DNA of 64,000 nucleotides from Saposhnikovia divaricata (lineage: Eukaryota; Streptophyta; Magnoliopsida; Apiales; Apiaceae). Of the stretch, positions 48,101-59,570 are shown one piece after another. Position 1 is the stretch's first letter, and each line of letters opens with the position of its first letter. The stretch covers positions 200,859,148-200,923,147 of the forward strand of contig CM071598.1 of assembly GCA_036435485.1 (NCBI GenBank), written 5' to 3'. Position numbers and translations under genes: made by a program. The notes under the pieces are model-generated. The model saw nothing but the letters and a program-made list of their open reading frames with translations. It was not told the origin of the DNA and made no database searches.

Positions 48101-49899
48101 TTTGAATATTCATTTAAGATAGTAATTACCTGACGAATATTATTTTAATGTTCATCTGAAGCTTGATTTATTTATCGAGTCTTATCTCGAATATTCCTTT
48201 AAAGCTTGGATTACTAAATGAATATTACATGATATTCATTTAGAATATTATTCATTAAATGAATATTACTTTTTCAATATTCATTTAAATTCCTAATTAA
48301 TTATGAATATTATTTTGAATATTCATCCAGGGTTCTATTTAATCATCGAATATTATTTTAAATATTCCTTTCAGGTCTTAATAATTAATGGATATTATTT
48401 TGAATATTCATTTGAATATTTAATTATGCAATAAATATTCTCTCGATATTTCTTCAAGGATTATTTGAGAAATACTCTGATTAAAGATATTCTTTCATAT
48501 TCCTAAATATTCTGTAAAATATTTTAATTCAATAAATATTCTCTGAATATTTATTCCATACTTAGAATAACCTCGATAAGGTTTATCTTCTTCGATTATT
48601 ACGGAAAATATTTCGGAGACATATTATTATTAATCTTATATCAAGAAAGGTTCTCAGACATCATTCTTCTTGAGTCTATCTCCCTAAAAATAAGGGAACC
48701 TTACTTGGAAAATGTTATTTATCTTGTCGACTTCCCGGTCATAAAGTATTCTCTTCACTCGCAACTCGGGTGCTATTGACTTATTAAGTCATTGTTTACC
48801 TTCTCATCTTTCGAGGGGTAAGTTGTTGGAACAAGTTGATATCCGTTACCAAGTAATAGCTTGGGAGTTATTGGTAAATTTTCCTTTCCAACTAGATACG
48901 ACTACCTAGTGGAGTCTTATCAACAAGTATTATACTTGGGGAAAGGGGGACGAACGTTACATTCAGAATCATGAATTCTATTTGAACTAGGAGTCGTGTA
49001 AGAGGCCGAGTAGCGCCGGTCCATCCCCTTTGGCCCAACCGTTGGCCGGGGAGAGCTAGTAAGGCGGTATACAAGTAAAGCCGTCAGTTCTTCCTTCTAC
49101 CGGTAGTAAATCTAATTTGAGCTGTACGATCTCGACTGATCATCAAGATTGGAACAGCGGGCGCGGTGAATACTCCATCATTGGTTCATCATCCAAACTT
49201 ATTTATTTCCTGCAACATGATTACTGTTGGCAGAGCTGGAAAAGTGTTCGTAACTGGAATTGCAACCATTTTATGCAAGTTCCTCTTCTTAATAACAATG
49301 AGAATATCTCGCTTACTTTTGATGTAGCAGATATTTCTACAAACAAATACTTTAAGTTACCTTGTAACTTCATCGTTCATATTATACTGGCATCATTTCC
49401 GTAAATGCATGGCATATGGTTTGAAAGATACTTTTGAACTGTTATATATTATCGTTCAGTTATATTATTGTTGGTGGGCTATTGCTCACCCTTGCTTTAT
49501 TATTATATCACAACAACAGCTAGACCAGATGACTCGCACAAGGCGCACTCGACGCGGGCGAGGACGATGAGACTACCAGAGCTGAAGAAGAAGCTATTGG
49601 TAGGATATATTTATTCTTTCAGTACCAAGAATATGGTCTAGTATGACTTATGTAAATGGATGGCAAAGAGTATGTATTTATATTGAAATTCTTTTGGATT
49701 GTAAGAACTCATAATGTGATTAATAAAAATTTGATTGTTACTCTGATTTCATCTCTGGGACTATAACGGGTGTGTTTTATATTGTTGTGTTGGGTCATAG
49801 AGACGTAATTTATTTTATGTTAAGGAAAGTTCAATTGTTGTGGACAGAATTGGAAACCGTAACCACCGGATCCCGGACCCCGGATCTGGGGGTGTTACA
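45122..49899 (+). repeat. Inner element 3' LTR
   Basis: 4,778 bp from TGTAAGAACCCC to GGTGTTACA, near-identical to 34029-38815 apart from a 9-bp deletion and few substitutions. Six minisatellite units at 45386-45500; palindrome array at 48030-48545. Confidence 0.92.
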
Positions 49900-49904
49900 C
49901 CCTT

Positions 49905-52523
49905 CGCTAAGGGTCTTACCAAAACAATCCGGCTTATTACTGATAAATCGTATCTAGTCTATAAGCCAATATCAATTCAGGGAACAAGTATCACAAAAAC
50001 CAGAGTCACAATATAATTGGAAACAGGCATGCATGCGATGGCATATGTAAAACAGAAATCATATACATATATTATCACAACAACAGCCTAAAAGAAGGGA
50101 ATTGAAACTTGCCTGGTAGTCGAGTACGGTAAGGGGTAGTGGTAGCGGGTCCCGGGTCAGCTTGGTGATCTATAAATAGCCAAGGCATTCGGGATTAATC
50201 ACTTAACATCTTAAAAGTTAAGTTATACTTAAATCGAAACATGTTCTCGAGTTATCTCGTTATACCCCTTTTAGTGGATTCCTTTTATCATCGATCCGAC
50301 CCGACATTCGTTCGTTAATACGACATGTCACTGTACTTACACTTGGGACATACTTAAGTCATACAAGTTCTAAAGTTGATCGTTAAGAATCAATATTATA
50401 CTCCGAGTTTTATCGTCCGTTTTCTAAGTGTTTTACCGAAGTTATAATCAAGCGGGTTTTTAGGGGTTCGTTCGCGTTTAACTTCGATTCAAACATTTTT
50501 ATAAAATCGGAAAATGATCCGTTTCACATGAGGTTTTCTCTCACACCTTCCTTTTTACCTCTAGTATTTAATTACCAAGATTCGCCACTGACTTACGTAT
50601 TTTATCGGGGTTCAATTGAAGTTACGAACTTTTACTTACGGTTTCGAACCGATTTTAGTAATTTGACCATAACTCCTAAACCGTAAGTCGGAATGTTTCG
50701 ATTCTTTCGCCAAAACGATCTATGATTCAAGACCGACAAGAATTGGTCAAGTGTTCAACTTGGTCAGAAACTTTTTGGTTCGAACATGCTCCATTTTTAA
50801 GGGTTAATGAAATTTCGCCATTACGACGGCTATGAATCGAGCATTCTAAAAATCATATCGCATCAACCAAGCCACACCGGGCATCTAAACAATTTATACA
50901 CTTAATAAGCATCTCTAAGAGTCCAGAAGCTACTGATCTTGGTATTGGAAATCATCATGCTTCTTGATTCACTAAACCACTTAACTAATCATGCTTATAA
51001 CATCATTATTAAGAACATATTACTCTAAAAATCATCAAGAACAAGCATGATATCAAACTAAGGCCTAGGGTTTCAAGAGATTTATACCTTCCTTGGAGTG
51101 TGAATAACACTTGTTAAGCCTTGAATGATCCTTAAGTAGTCTTAGTGTACTTGAATCAATCAAAAGAAAACAAGAACACAAAGTTAATACTTAAAAGTTA
51201 CTATTCATCATCATCTTCTTGATTTTATATCTCAAGATTGGTATGGAATTTGTAGATGAAATTCATAGGGTATCTTAGTTATGAAATATAGGACTCACCT
51301 TAATTTTCTTGAGATTTAACCATGGATGGAAGTTGGGTTTCTCTCCTTGAAAAAGAGGGAAGGCCGAGAGCACAAGGGGGAGAAATGAGGTGTTTGTTTT
51401 GTGTTTTGTTTGCTATTCTCTTGATCTCATCTCACATTATTGAGATATTATCTCATAAAGTTACTTTATTAAAGGTATGATGTCATGCATGAGGTGTTTT
51501 GATGAACAAGTGGCTTGATTTTGTGGTTGGATGATGGAAGGATGCTAAGTACTTGGTTTAATCTCTAATTGTTCTAGTTACTCATGTAGCTACATGGTTA
51601 CTTGCTCTTATCCTCTTGCACATGCATGCATCTTGATCCTCTGCTTGTTCTTTTGTCCGGTTATTGCTTAATTCATTGATCGTTCGGACGAATAACTAAG
51701 TAGTTTCACCTCTAGGGTTTACCGGGAAATTTCTCGATATTCATAATACCTTCCCCAATCCTTAATATAATCCTCGTGATGACCATGTAGGATATTTAAT
51801 CTCGATACGAACTTAATCCGTAATCTAGGATTCGTTCGCTTTATTGATTAATCTTGTTATAACGTTTTAGCGGTTTCTAGAACGCTTGTTTCACTGCCTC
51901 AGTGGTTTCCTACCTTCATTCTTAAATCAAATATAATAACATCCCAAAATATCAAATCCTCAAAGTTAATATCTCAATTCTTGGATTTATAATAATATTT
52001 AATCCACTGTCCGGTCAAATATTATACCGAAAAAGAATTTGGAATTTCTGAATTCTGATCGTCTCTGCATTCACTTATTTCCTCCGCGTATTACTAATAT
52101 GACTTCGAAACATCCATATCACGTCCCGTACATAGGGTGGCGTGAAAAGTTTTCCAACTTACAAAATCACTATTCATCCACCAAATTACTATGCACGTAC
52201 AGGAAACACTATGCACGTACGGGAAACACTATGCACGTAGGGGAAATACTATGCACGTACTCATTTCCCTTCAAGGATCCATTAGCTCCTTCCTGGATGG
52301 TAGATTATTCTTATCTAGGTCCTCAACCATCGAATTACTCTATTCTGACAATATACCGATGCATCAGGATAATTGTCCAAAGCAATATCCATTCATTACA
52401 ATTATTGTTCTTTGAAACCACCATTCATTAGAGCTGGTGACCTTGTTGTCGGAATCATTGTTCCTCATTTTATCATTACTTAATAAAAAGTTTTAATTAT
52501 ATCCAAAATTTGGGGTTCTTACA
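49905..52523 (-). repeat. Outer element 5' LTR, 5' portion
   Basis: Resumes the LTR interrupted at 34028 (CGCTAAGGGTCTTACC onward) and ends with TTCTTACA, the reverse complement of the LTR start. Its length plus that of 31895-34028 gives 4,753 bp, identical to the partner LTR. Four 20-bp minisatellite units at 52187-52260. Confidence 0.93.
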
Positions 52524-52528
52524 ACAAC

Positions 52529-52709
52529 CGAACGCTCTTTTTCAGCAATGAAACATGTTAAAACTGCTTTGCGTAATAAAATGGAAGGGGAGTTTTTAGC
52601 AGATTCTATGATGCTTTACATTGAACGAGACCTTGTTGAAGATATCGATTCAGATTCGATAATAGATGAATTTTATTCTATTAAGAATCGCAGGCTGCAA
52701 CTCAAATAA
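52529..52709 (+). pseudogene. hAT transposase, C-terminal dimerisation part
   Basis: Reads ERSFSAMKHVKTALRNKM, LADSMMLYIERDLVEDID, then IIDEFYSIKNRRLQLK and TAA 52707-52709. This is the hAT family C-terminal dimerisation region, starting exactly where the 20433-20791 fragment stops once one copy of ACAAC is removed. Confidence 0.88.
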
Positions 52710-52947
52710 CAAGTAAGAATTGCTCAAATTTAATAGTTAATGTGTAAATTTTATATTATAAAATTAAAGGTTTATGAGATAATGAGGGCTGATTTTCATT
52801 CTTGTTTTACAGGTATAAAGCATCTATTACCTGTTTGTTGCTGCTACTTTGGGACTGCTACTTTATTTCAGTAAGCTCTTATTACCAGTTATATGTTTAT
52901 TATAGCCCAGGGTAGATTATATTCCTGCCTCCGCCCTTGAACCCAGT

Positions 52948-55480
52948 ATGCTCGATATTTCTCACTCATAAGTAGGTCTTGCCGTCTTGGGTTGGAGGTT
53001 AGATGTACATTTAACTGCTCTTAAAGAATGATCTCTCAAGTTATAGCGAGTTCATGCATAATGATAATGAAAAGTTCTTGCAGCTGAAAATACGTCGCCT
53101 GGCCGGACTCATGACTAGAATAGTCTTCAGTAACCATTTTAGCACAATACAGTAATTTATACTACATCAATGAAAAAAGTTAGCTCACCTTAACTAGATG
53201 AATACACTTCTTTCTTTTAGTTGCAACTAGTGTAAAAGCCCGTGCATTGCACCGGTCTATACATATATTGACACCTATAAAACTATAAGCACTAAGGTTC
53301 TTAGTATACACATTGTTTACACCTGTGTGTTCATCAACACAAATCAATGTGAATTGACTGCAAGCAACCATTTGAGCACTATATTTTCTACAAGTGCCCA
53401 ACAAGTATCTTTGCTGTTTTTTTCACATGTATGTGTACTTGATATTCCAGTTTGCTATAAAATTGAAAAGAAATCAATCAAACAATATAACCATTAGACA
53501 CATTAAGGTATTCATACAACACAACTTTAGCTCATTTATGTTTATCCTATGTATGAGGCCATTATAAAACTGTCAACTTCTGCTTGGTTCTGCAATTAGG
53601 TATCAGGGAGAAAACAAAATGGTCTTGTCTATTAACTTTAAGCATCTTCTACAAAACTTGTAACTTAAACATGGATGAAACAAACACGCGTTTTTTTTAA
53701 ACATATATAGTTACAATGTAAACCTGAGAATTCTTTTAACTGAAGACAATTTTATACACAAACCAAGTTCAGAGAGAAGTTAAATATGATGGTTCTGTAA
53801 ATAGAGATCGCGCAACTAAGTCCAGAAGCTGTATTTGGACTAATCTTGTCACTTGATAGGACATTCGTCTTTCCGTAGGTAGGGCTAATGTAGCAATTGT
53901 TTGCCAAATTTTATTGCCACTCTTAATAAAAGTAGGATTTAATGACCTATGACAAAAGGCACTCGCATTTGATGTAAGCATCTTGACTTTAGGCAGCAAC
54001 GAACATAATTATATGTTCAGATACCCTCATAAAATACTTACCCAATGTTGCTTAAATTATTTACTTATTGAAAAATGAAACGAAAAACAACAAAAATACA
54101 CACCTTGCAAATCAGAATTATGCGGAAGAAGATCTGTTCTCCCAATGGCACTGTTGTAAAGAAGGAAGAAACTCAGACCCTGAAACAAAGGAACAAACAA
54201 TAAAGCAAAACACGATAATGCAGTGAAGTAAGGATCACTTGGCAGCATCGATGAGCCTCGAGAAAATCAACATTAAGTTCGAAGACTAAGGATCATTGAA
54301 ACAATAAGACCATATAGTCAACAAATGAATATGGATCCCAAAATTGGAATACCGAATGTAATTGTCATTATAACACTTACGGAAAAGCAACCAAAAAGTA
54401 AGACTTTTAGATGGTCTTGTAAGATCTACAACGATAGTCACATGAGACAATTTACAACGTTGAAGTCAATATCAGACGTTCAGTAGACATAAGAATTTAT
54501 GCTAGAGAGGAAATATATGTACCCAGATGTACGGGCAGGTAAAAGATAATAAGAAAAATACAAGGTCAGCAAATATAGTAGCAAATGGTGGTCGGTCAAT
54601 CCATCACCAAGGCTCTCTAGTAGCACTTGTTTTATATATTATCCTACTTTTAATTTTCAACCACATGCAACTAGCAGCATCAGTAAAAAAAAAAGTTGCA
54701 TATGCAACTGAATACAAACAAAAGTAAAATTGCAAAAATTTACTTTTTTATATATATTTATCAAAAAAGTTATATTATTATTGAAACATTTAAATAATGT
54801 TTTTTGCATTACAGTGATTTAAATAATTATATACATTGAATTTTAATAAGTAAAGTGAATACAATTTTGTTATTATATAAACCAATCTTATGTCTCACAA
54901 ATCTTGGAATTATGATATTTAATTTAATTAAAATATTGCAACTTATTTCACTCTATTATCAATTTATATTGGTAATGCTAATTTTTAACTATTACTTAAA
55001 AGTAAAGACTAATAAATAAATAAAAAATAAACAAGTTATTATCTACAATCATAATTGAAAATAAGCTTATGGCTTCTCGGTGTCGATTGAGGCCTCACTT
55101 ATTCATATTAATAATAGTGAAATAAATCATATTGCATATTACATTAAACTATATCTTAATTTTTTTAACTATTTACATTAACTTGAGTAGTTACATGTAT
55201 TTTAAGAAAATAACAAATTTAATTTTTTTATTGTATGAACAATATGATGTCTTTTCAGAATTTGAAATTGTAACATAAAATTTAGTCAGGTGTTTTGTAT
55301 AAACAAAAAAATATATAAGGAAATCAATTTTTATTATAATATATTTTTATTATAGAAAAGTTCTATGAAGTACTCATTTAATTGGAGTACTTGGAGTATA
55401 TATACGTTTTGTATTCAAAATATTTTAAAATTTATTATTATTATTATTTTTTATTTTTCTTATTTTTTATTTTTTTAACA
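52948..55480. other. Non-coding DNA right of the hAT element
   Basis: Continuation of the 18-20 kb flank. Contents: a CCCGTGCATTGCACCGG near-palindrome (53237-53255) of the sort seen in plant repeat ends; an exon-like block on minus (54104-54179); a long AT-rich tract (54720-55470). No complete gene is recognised. Confidence 0.5.
54104..54179 (-). pseudogene. Exon-like block, unknown gene
   Basis: On minus the block is preceded by an acceptor-like TTTGTTTCAG and followed by a donor-like AAG/GTGTGT. It reads LSFFLLYNSAIGRTDLLPHN in one frame. SAIGRTDL recalls a motif of metallo-beta-lactamase-fold hydrolases (SIGRTDLPGG), but the metal-binding histidines are not in the exon. The identity is a guess. 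Confidence 0.25.
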
Positions 55481-55680
55481 TGGGAACTCGCAGCCCTACC
55501 CCTTCTAGTGAGCTCTGGGTAAACCCATGGGCTCACGCAATAGCCTGCAAACCACGTGATCCAAGGCAAACCGCAAAACTGAGGCTCTGCCCCAGGATAA
55601 CATAATCACAAATCCGCCTCCCGTGGGAATGAGGTGAGATGACCTTTCTTTAACAAACTGAGACAACCCTTGCGGGCAAA
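55481..55680 (-). mobile_element. Possible SINE-like repeat
   Basis: A GC-richer block within AT-rich DNA (GGGAACTCGCAGCCCTACCC at its left end, GCCTCCCGTGGGAATGAGGT near the right). Its minus-strand 3' end passes into an A-rich tail (55479-55430), and a 22-base T run follows on the right. Composition and tail suggest a SINE or a processed repeat; no clear A and B box or duplication was found. Confidence 0.35.
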
Positions 55681-55709
55681 TTTTTTTTTTTTTTTTTTTT
55701 TACAAACCT

Positions 55710-56210
55710 TGTTATATCATTGATATGGGCTGAAAATAAGCCCTAAAGACACATTTAATGTGACATTAATTAGGCCAAGGATGGTCCAAATGTGGGGCCC
55801 TCCAGATGGGCCCAAAACCCCGATTATAATATTAATTTCGTAATTAATATTGGGGGAAATAAACAGCTCAGCAATAAGAGTTGGATAAGGATATTATTTC
55901 CACCAGACTTAGCCACCAAGGCATCCAATTCAATATGGAAATCTATTCCTATAAGGAATAGATCTAGAACCTTCCCCAAAGACTTGTCTAACAAGTCTCC
56001 TATTCCTACCATAATTCTAAGGCTTCTCAGCCTATATAAGGACCTGCTCCTTCACCCTCAGAACTACGTTGGCTTGATTCTCAATACGAGATACGTAGGC
56101 ACTCTGTAAGGATCGATTAAAGTCTCGAACGCAGAAACAGCCATTAAAGCTCGAAACTCAACCACCCTAGCATTAATTACAAATCGTAATCTAGTTTTTG
56201 ATCCACAACA
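55710..56210 (+). repeat. 5' LTR of the Tat element
   Basis: 501 bp bounded by TGTT and AACA. It has a TATA box (CTATATAAGG, 56031-56040) about 170 bp from its end. The left edge was chosen for the matching TG..CA ends, since the partner LTR is not visible. Confidence 0.7.
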
Positions 56211-56230
56211 TTTGGCGCCGTCTGTGGGAA
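56211..56230 (+). other. Primer binding site of the Tat element
   Basis: TTTGGCGCCGTCTGTGGGAA directly follows the LTR. The TGGCGCCG core is the tRNA-complementary site used by Athila/Tat elements. Confidence 0.8.
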
Positions 56231-56243
56231 GAAAACATCAACC

Positions 56244-58628
56244 ATGGTTCAAACACGAAGACCAACATCGACTGAGGCCATACCCCTTAGCTCTGCTCCA
56301 CCTGCCATCTCTGATCCGCTCATCACTGCTGAAGAAGGACAATTACTCCCACCAACAGGGACGGTCATTCAACCTCTAACCTCTCAACCCTCAGGGACGA
56401 TTCCCCATGTTGAGGGAACTTTACCCGTGACTATCCCTCAAAGCCAAGAAACTAACCCTCTTCAGATGGTGGTTTCTTCTCTTGATAGCGCTGGTCGTAC
56501 GCTGCCTCCGGGGGTACAGATCCACACCACGGATCTCCCTTTGAATACTAACTCGATGTATGGGCTGCCTAACTATCCCCCTCAACACAGGGAACCTGGA
56601 CCGAGCGGTCATGCCTTACAGATCCGAGATCGAGGGTACGATGATTACTCTGGTCCCTATACTGATGATTCAACGTCTGAGGATGACAACGATGATCATG
56701 ATGAAGCCCCGAGGAGGCGACGTGCTAATAAAGAACCTCGAAGGAGGTCCCAAAGAATCCATGATGGACCTCCACAAACGGCTGAGGAAAGGATTAAGGC
56801 TCATGAAGCTGAGATCCAAATGTTGAAGGATGATACTGCTAGAGAGCAAGCAAGGCGAAGTCTGATTCGACCTCCACCAGATACAGGGAGGATTCCCATT
56901 ATAAATCTTGAGAGGCCCTCAAGGAGACAACGAAGGGCCGAAGCCCCAACTGAAAAATCGACAAGGGTGGAGACCCCCAAAAGTAACCCTAGGGATCTGA
57001 TGCCCCTTGGGGATCCTGATGATCCTACACCTCCGTTCACTAAAGAGGTAATGAATGCTCGCATCTCAAGGAAGTTCAAGATGCCGACGATTAAGGCCTA
57101 TGATGGAACGGGCGATCCCGCAAACCATGTTAGGACATTTTCAAACGCACTGCTGTTGCAACCTGCAAGTGACGCCTTGAAGTGTAGGGCATTCCCTCAA
57201 ACCCTGTCGGGTATGGCTCAAAGATGGTACAGCCGCTTACCTGCAAACTCGATTGGCTCTTTCAAGGAGTTAAGCGCTGCCTTTGTGAGTCAATTCATCA
57301 GCGGAAGAGTTCATGAGAAAAGTTCTGCATCCCTCATTTATGTGGTACAGGGGAAGAATGAGAATCTGAGAGATTATCTCAAGAGGTTCACCAAGGAGAC
57401 GTTGAACATCACCGACTTAGAGAACAAGGTGGCCATGGTAGCCCTAGAACATGGCACTACTGACCTGTACTTTAAAAGGTCATTGGCAAAGCATCCACCT
57501 GAGAATATGGCTGAACTCCAACGGAGGGCTGATAAGTATATCAAGGCCGAGGATAGTACCAAAAAGGATGTCGTGATAAACAATGGCAAGGGTAACAATG
57601 ATACAAAGAAGCAAAATCAAGACCATGAGTATGATGACCACGAGAATGATGCTAGGGACAAGTTTCCCCGAACTAGCGAGGACTCCGACTATGCCCCTAA
57701 GAAGAACCAAGGACGGAGGTTCACTGAGTATGCAAGGTTGAATACTTCTAGAAGTCGAATCTTGTTTGACATTGAAAAGGATAAGGATTTCCGATGGCCG
57801 AAGCCACTCAGGGGTGATCCCTCGAAGAGAAACAAGAATCAGTATTGCAGATTCCACAGAGATGTGGGGCATGACACTGATGATTGCAAGCAACTCAAAG
57901 ATGAGATCGAGTTTTTAATTCGTAGAGTGAAATTGAGCCACTTCACTAAGGGTGAAGATCGTGTTAATCAAATTAGAGATTATAATAGAAGGGATGACGT
58001 TCACGATCGCAACCCACAACCCCGAGGGCCAGTAATCAACATGATCTCAGGAGGCCCGACTGCAGCCGGTACAACAAGGAATTCTCGGAAGGCTTATGCC
58101 AGAGAAGTGATACACATCGTGGGAGAGGCCCCGAAGCAGGCTAGGACTGAAATCGCAATTGGTTTTGACGATTATGAACTTGAAGGGGTGAAGTTCCCCC
58201 ATGACGACCCGTTGGTCATAACTCCTGTAATTGGAAACTCAGAAGTGAAGCGAGTCTTGATAGATAATGGAGCTTCCGTTGACGTTCTATTTCATGATGC
58301 ATTTGTGAAGATGGGTTACAATGATTCTCAGTTGACCCCCAATAACATGCCTATATATGGATTTAATGGAGTAGGATCTAAAGTTGAAGGGACTATTCAA
58401 TTGCCCGTGACTATTGGACAGGAGCCCAAGAAGGCCACTGAGATGTTGAACTTCCTCGTAATCAAGGCGGTTTCAACGTACAACGCTATCCTCGGAAGGA
58501 CTAGACTTCATGCATTTAAAGCTGTTGCCTCAACTTATCATATGAAGATCAAGTTCCCAACCCGGAATGGTGTTGGAGAACATAAAGGCGATCAAAAGAT
58601 GGCACGAAGCTGTTATGTAGCCTCGTGA
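56244..58628 (+). CDS. gag-PR: gag-protease polyprotein of the Tat element
   Basis: An intact 794-codon frame; the ATG at 56244 has a good plant context (CAACCATGG) and lies 14 bp after the primer site. Layout: Pro/Thr-rich N-terminus (1-130); acidic then Arg-rich stretch (about 140-175); short coiled coil (180-195); retrotransposon gag domain (about 275-430: FKMPTIKAYDGTGDPANHV, then RAFPQTLSGMAQRWYSRLP and FVSQFISGR); a zinc knuckle variant CX2HX4HX4C (CRFHRDVGHDTDDC, about 535-548), usual in Tat elements; protease with active-site DNGAS (Asp near 674) in VLIDNGASVDVLF. It forms the virus-like particle and processes the polyprotein. The frame ends with GDQKMARSC.. and TGA, after which pol is deleted. 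It is the only long open gene in the window and could be translated. Confidence 0.88.
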   Translation: MVQTRRPTSTEAIPLSSAPPAISDPLITAEEGQLLPPTGTVIQPLTSQPSGTIPHVEGTLPVTIPQSQETNPLQMVVSSLDSAGRTLPPGVQIHTTDLPLNTNSMYGLPNYPPQHREPGPSGHALQIRDRGYDDYSGPYTDDSTSEDDNDDHDEAPRRRRANKEPRRRSQRIHDGPPQTAEERIKAHEAEIQMLKDDTAREQARRSLIRPPPDTGRIPIINLERPSRRQRRAEAPTEKSTRVETPKSNPRDLMPLGDPDDPTPPFTKEVMNARISRKFKMPTIKAYDGTGDPANHVRTFSNALLLQPASDALKCRAFPQTLSGMAQRWYSRLPANSIGSFKELSAAFVSQFISGRVHEKSSASLIYVVQGKNENLRDYLKRFTKETLNITDLENKVAMVALEHGTTDLYFKRSLAKHPPENMAELQRRADKYIKAEDSTKKDVVINNGKGNNDTKKQNQDHEYDDHENDARDKFPRTSEDSDYAPKKNQGRRFTEYARLNTSRSRILFDIEKDKDFRWPKPLRGDPSKRNKNQYCRFHRDVGHDTDDCKQLKDEIEFLIRRVKLSHFTKGEDRVNQIRDYNRRDDVHDRNPQPRGPVINMISGGPTAAGTTRNSRKAYAREVIHIVGEAPKQARTEIAIGFDDYELEGVKFPHDDPLVITPVIGNSEVKRVLIDNGASVDVLFHDAFVKMGYNDSQLTPNNMPIYGFNGVGSKVEGTIQLPVTIGQEPKKATEMLNFLVIKAVSTYNAILGRTRLHAFKAVASTYHMKIKFPTRNGVGEHKGDQKMARSCYVAS

Positions 58629-58770
58629 AGGCCTGATGGAATCGGGGGACAGGTCCTTCCGATTGAAGACATGGATGTCCGTAGAGGTAAGGAATACCAA
58701 GAAGTTGGGGGGCAGGAGGCAATACCCCAAGCAGGAAGTGAACTTCAGAATAATAAGGAGGAGACCAAAA

Positions 58771-58865
58771 GGAGTGGAGGTTGCTCTATTTTGATGGAGC
58801 ATCTAAAACAAAATCTGGTGCAGACGTAGTCTTGCAAAGCCCCGATGGGCTCAAGTTATCCTAGT
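58771..58865 (+). pseudogene. RNase H start fragment (first copy)
   Basis: Codes LYFDGASKTKSGADVVLQSP followed by DGLK, the RNase H start of Tat elements. Nearly the same nucleotides recur at 59917-59990. The part between gag and here that should code RT (over 1 kb) is missing. Confidence 0.75.
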
Positions 58866-59570
58866 AGGACCTAGCTTCATATTTATCTAGTAGAAGTAGA
58901 AATAAGGTTCATTGAAACCATTGCAGAGCATGTTGCTCCGAGTAGGATAGTAGTACTCTATGTAAGGGTTGAACCCATTTCAAGTTATTAATGCAAGTTT
59001 GATTTCCATTCATTGACTGTGTGATTTTATTTATGTGCCAAAAACCCGATGAGTGCAAGTCAAGGATGACCGAGTACCGAAAATAAAAAAATACGCGAAT
59101 GGACAACGCGACCAAGTAAGAGTTTAAGTCTGTGAAGGACCCTGGATAAAAGACAAGAAGATAAAAGCCACATGCAATAATCAAAGCCATGAAAGGCCGA
59201 GGATGTGAAGGACTAGCTACTCTTCAATACTTATTAAGTACCTGGGTTAAGGATCCAAGGATGAAGGTCAATAGATAACCTTAAGCAAGGATTAAGAAGA
59301 TCAAGCAAGCTCTCGTCTCAGAAGTTTAAAAGGCAAGAAACCAACGGGATTGCATTTATCGAAATCTAAATCGAGGAATCAACCCCGAATCCTAGGTTGA
59401 AGAACAGAAGTTGTTAGCCATGAAGGCCAAGATCATCCATAAAGGCCAAGGTTAGTTATGAAGGCCAAGCTCGAGGGGGTCATGGACTTTTAAGACCTCG
59501 TTGGGCTAACCGGAAACCCCCTGGCCTTGGACTAGCAGCTCTGATAGATATTTCGGTGATTTAAACACCC
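58866..59570. other. Scrambled Tat internal sequence
   Basis: No open frame. Contains repeated GAAGGCCAAG words near 59420-59470 and a TTAAGACCTCG..GGGCTAACCGGAAA stretch. No RT catalytic motif was found on either strand. Confidence 0.45.

Larger units (their letters stand above)
34029..49899 (+). mobile_element. Inner LARD-like LTR retrotransposon, rearranged
   Basis: A plus-strand copy of the same family, inserted in the 5' LTR of the outer copy with the perfect 5-bp duplication CCCTT (34024-34028 and 49900-49904). LTRs are 34029-38815 (4,787 bp) and 45122-49899 (4,778 bp); one 9-bp indel near 37263 explains the difference and only scattered substitutions separate them. The interior (38816-44370) is truncated before its polypurine tract. 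Between it and the 3' LTR lie 751 bp (44371-45121) copied from the DNA left of the 5' LTR. As it stands the element cannot complete reverse transcription. Confidence 0.9.
20792..52523 (-). mobile_element. Outer LARD-like LTR retrotransposon
   Basis: Minus-strand element with TG..CA ends and a perfect 5-bp duplication ACAAC. After removing later insertions both LTRs are exactly 4,753 bp and the internal region is 5,449 bp. The internal part has a standard tRNA-Met primer site and a polypurine tract but no long open frame, only scattered gypsy pol remnants. Very long LTRs around a non-coding interior fit the LARD class, which needs proteins from a partner element. The 5' LTR is interrupted by an inner copy of the family (34029-49899) and the 3' LTR by a small hAT. 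Confidence 0.9.
20080..52939 (+). mobile_element. Deleted hAT element split by nested LTR elements
   Basis: Terminal inverted repeats CAAGGGCAGAG (20080-20090) and CTCCGCCCTTG (52929-52939) match at 10 of 11 positions. The element is flanked by the perfect 8-bp duplication AACCCAGT (20072-20079 and 52940-52947), the length typical of hAT. Without the 31.7 kb insertion it is about 1.12 kb. Both ends have the AGCCCA(G) subterminal words frequent in this group. It contains the first and last parts of a transposase with the middle missing, so it was a non-autonomous deletion derivative before the LTR element landed in it. Confidence 0.93.

Noticed and set aside
56801..57893. Minus-strand open frames over the Tat gag
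   Set aside because: Antisense shadows of an intact gag with clear domains.
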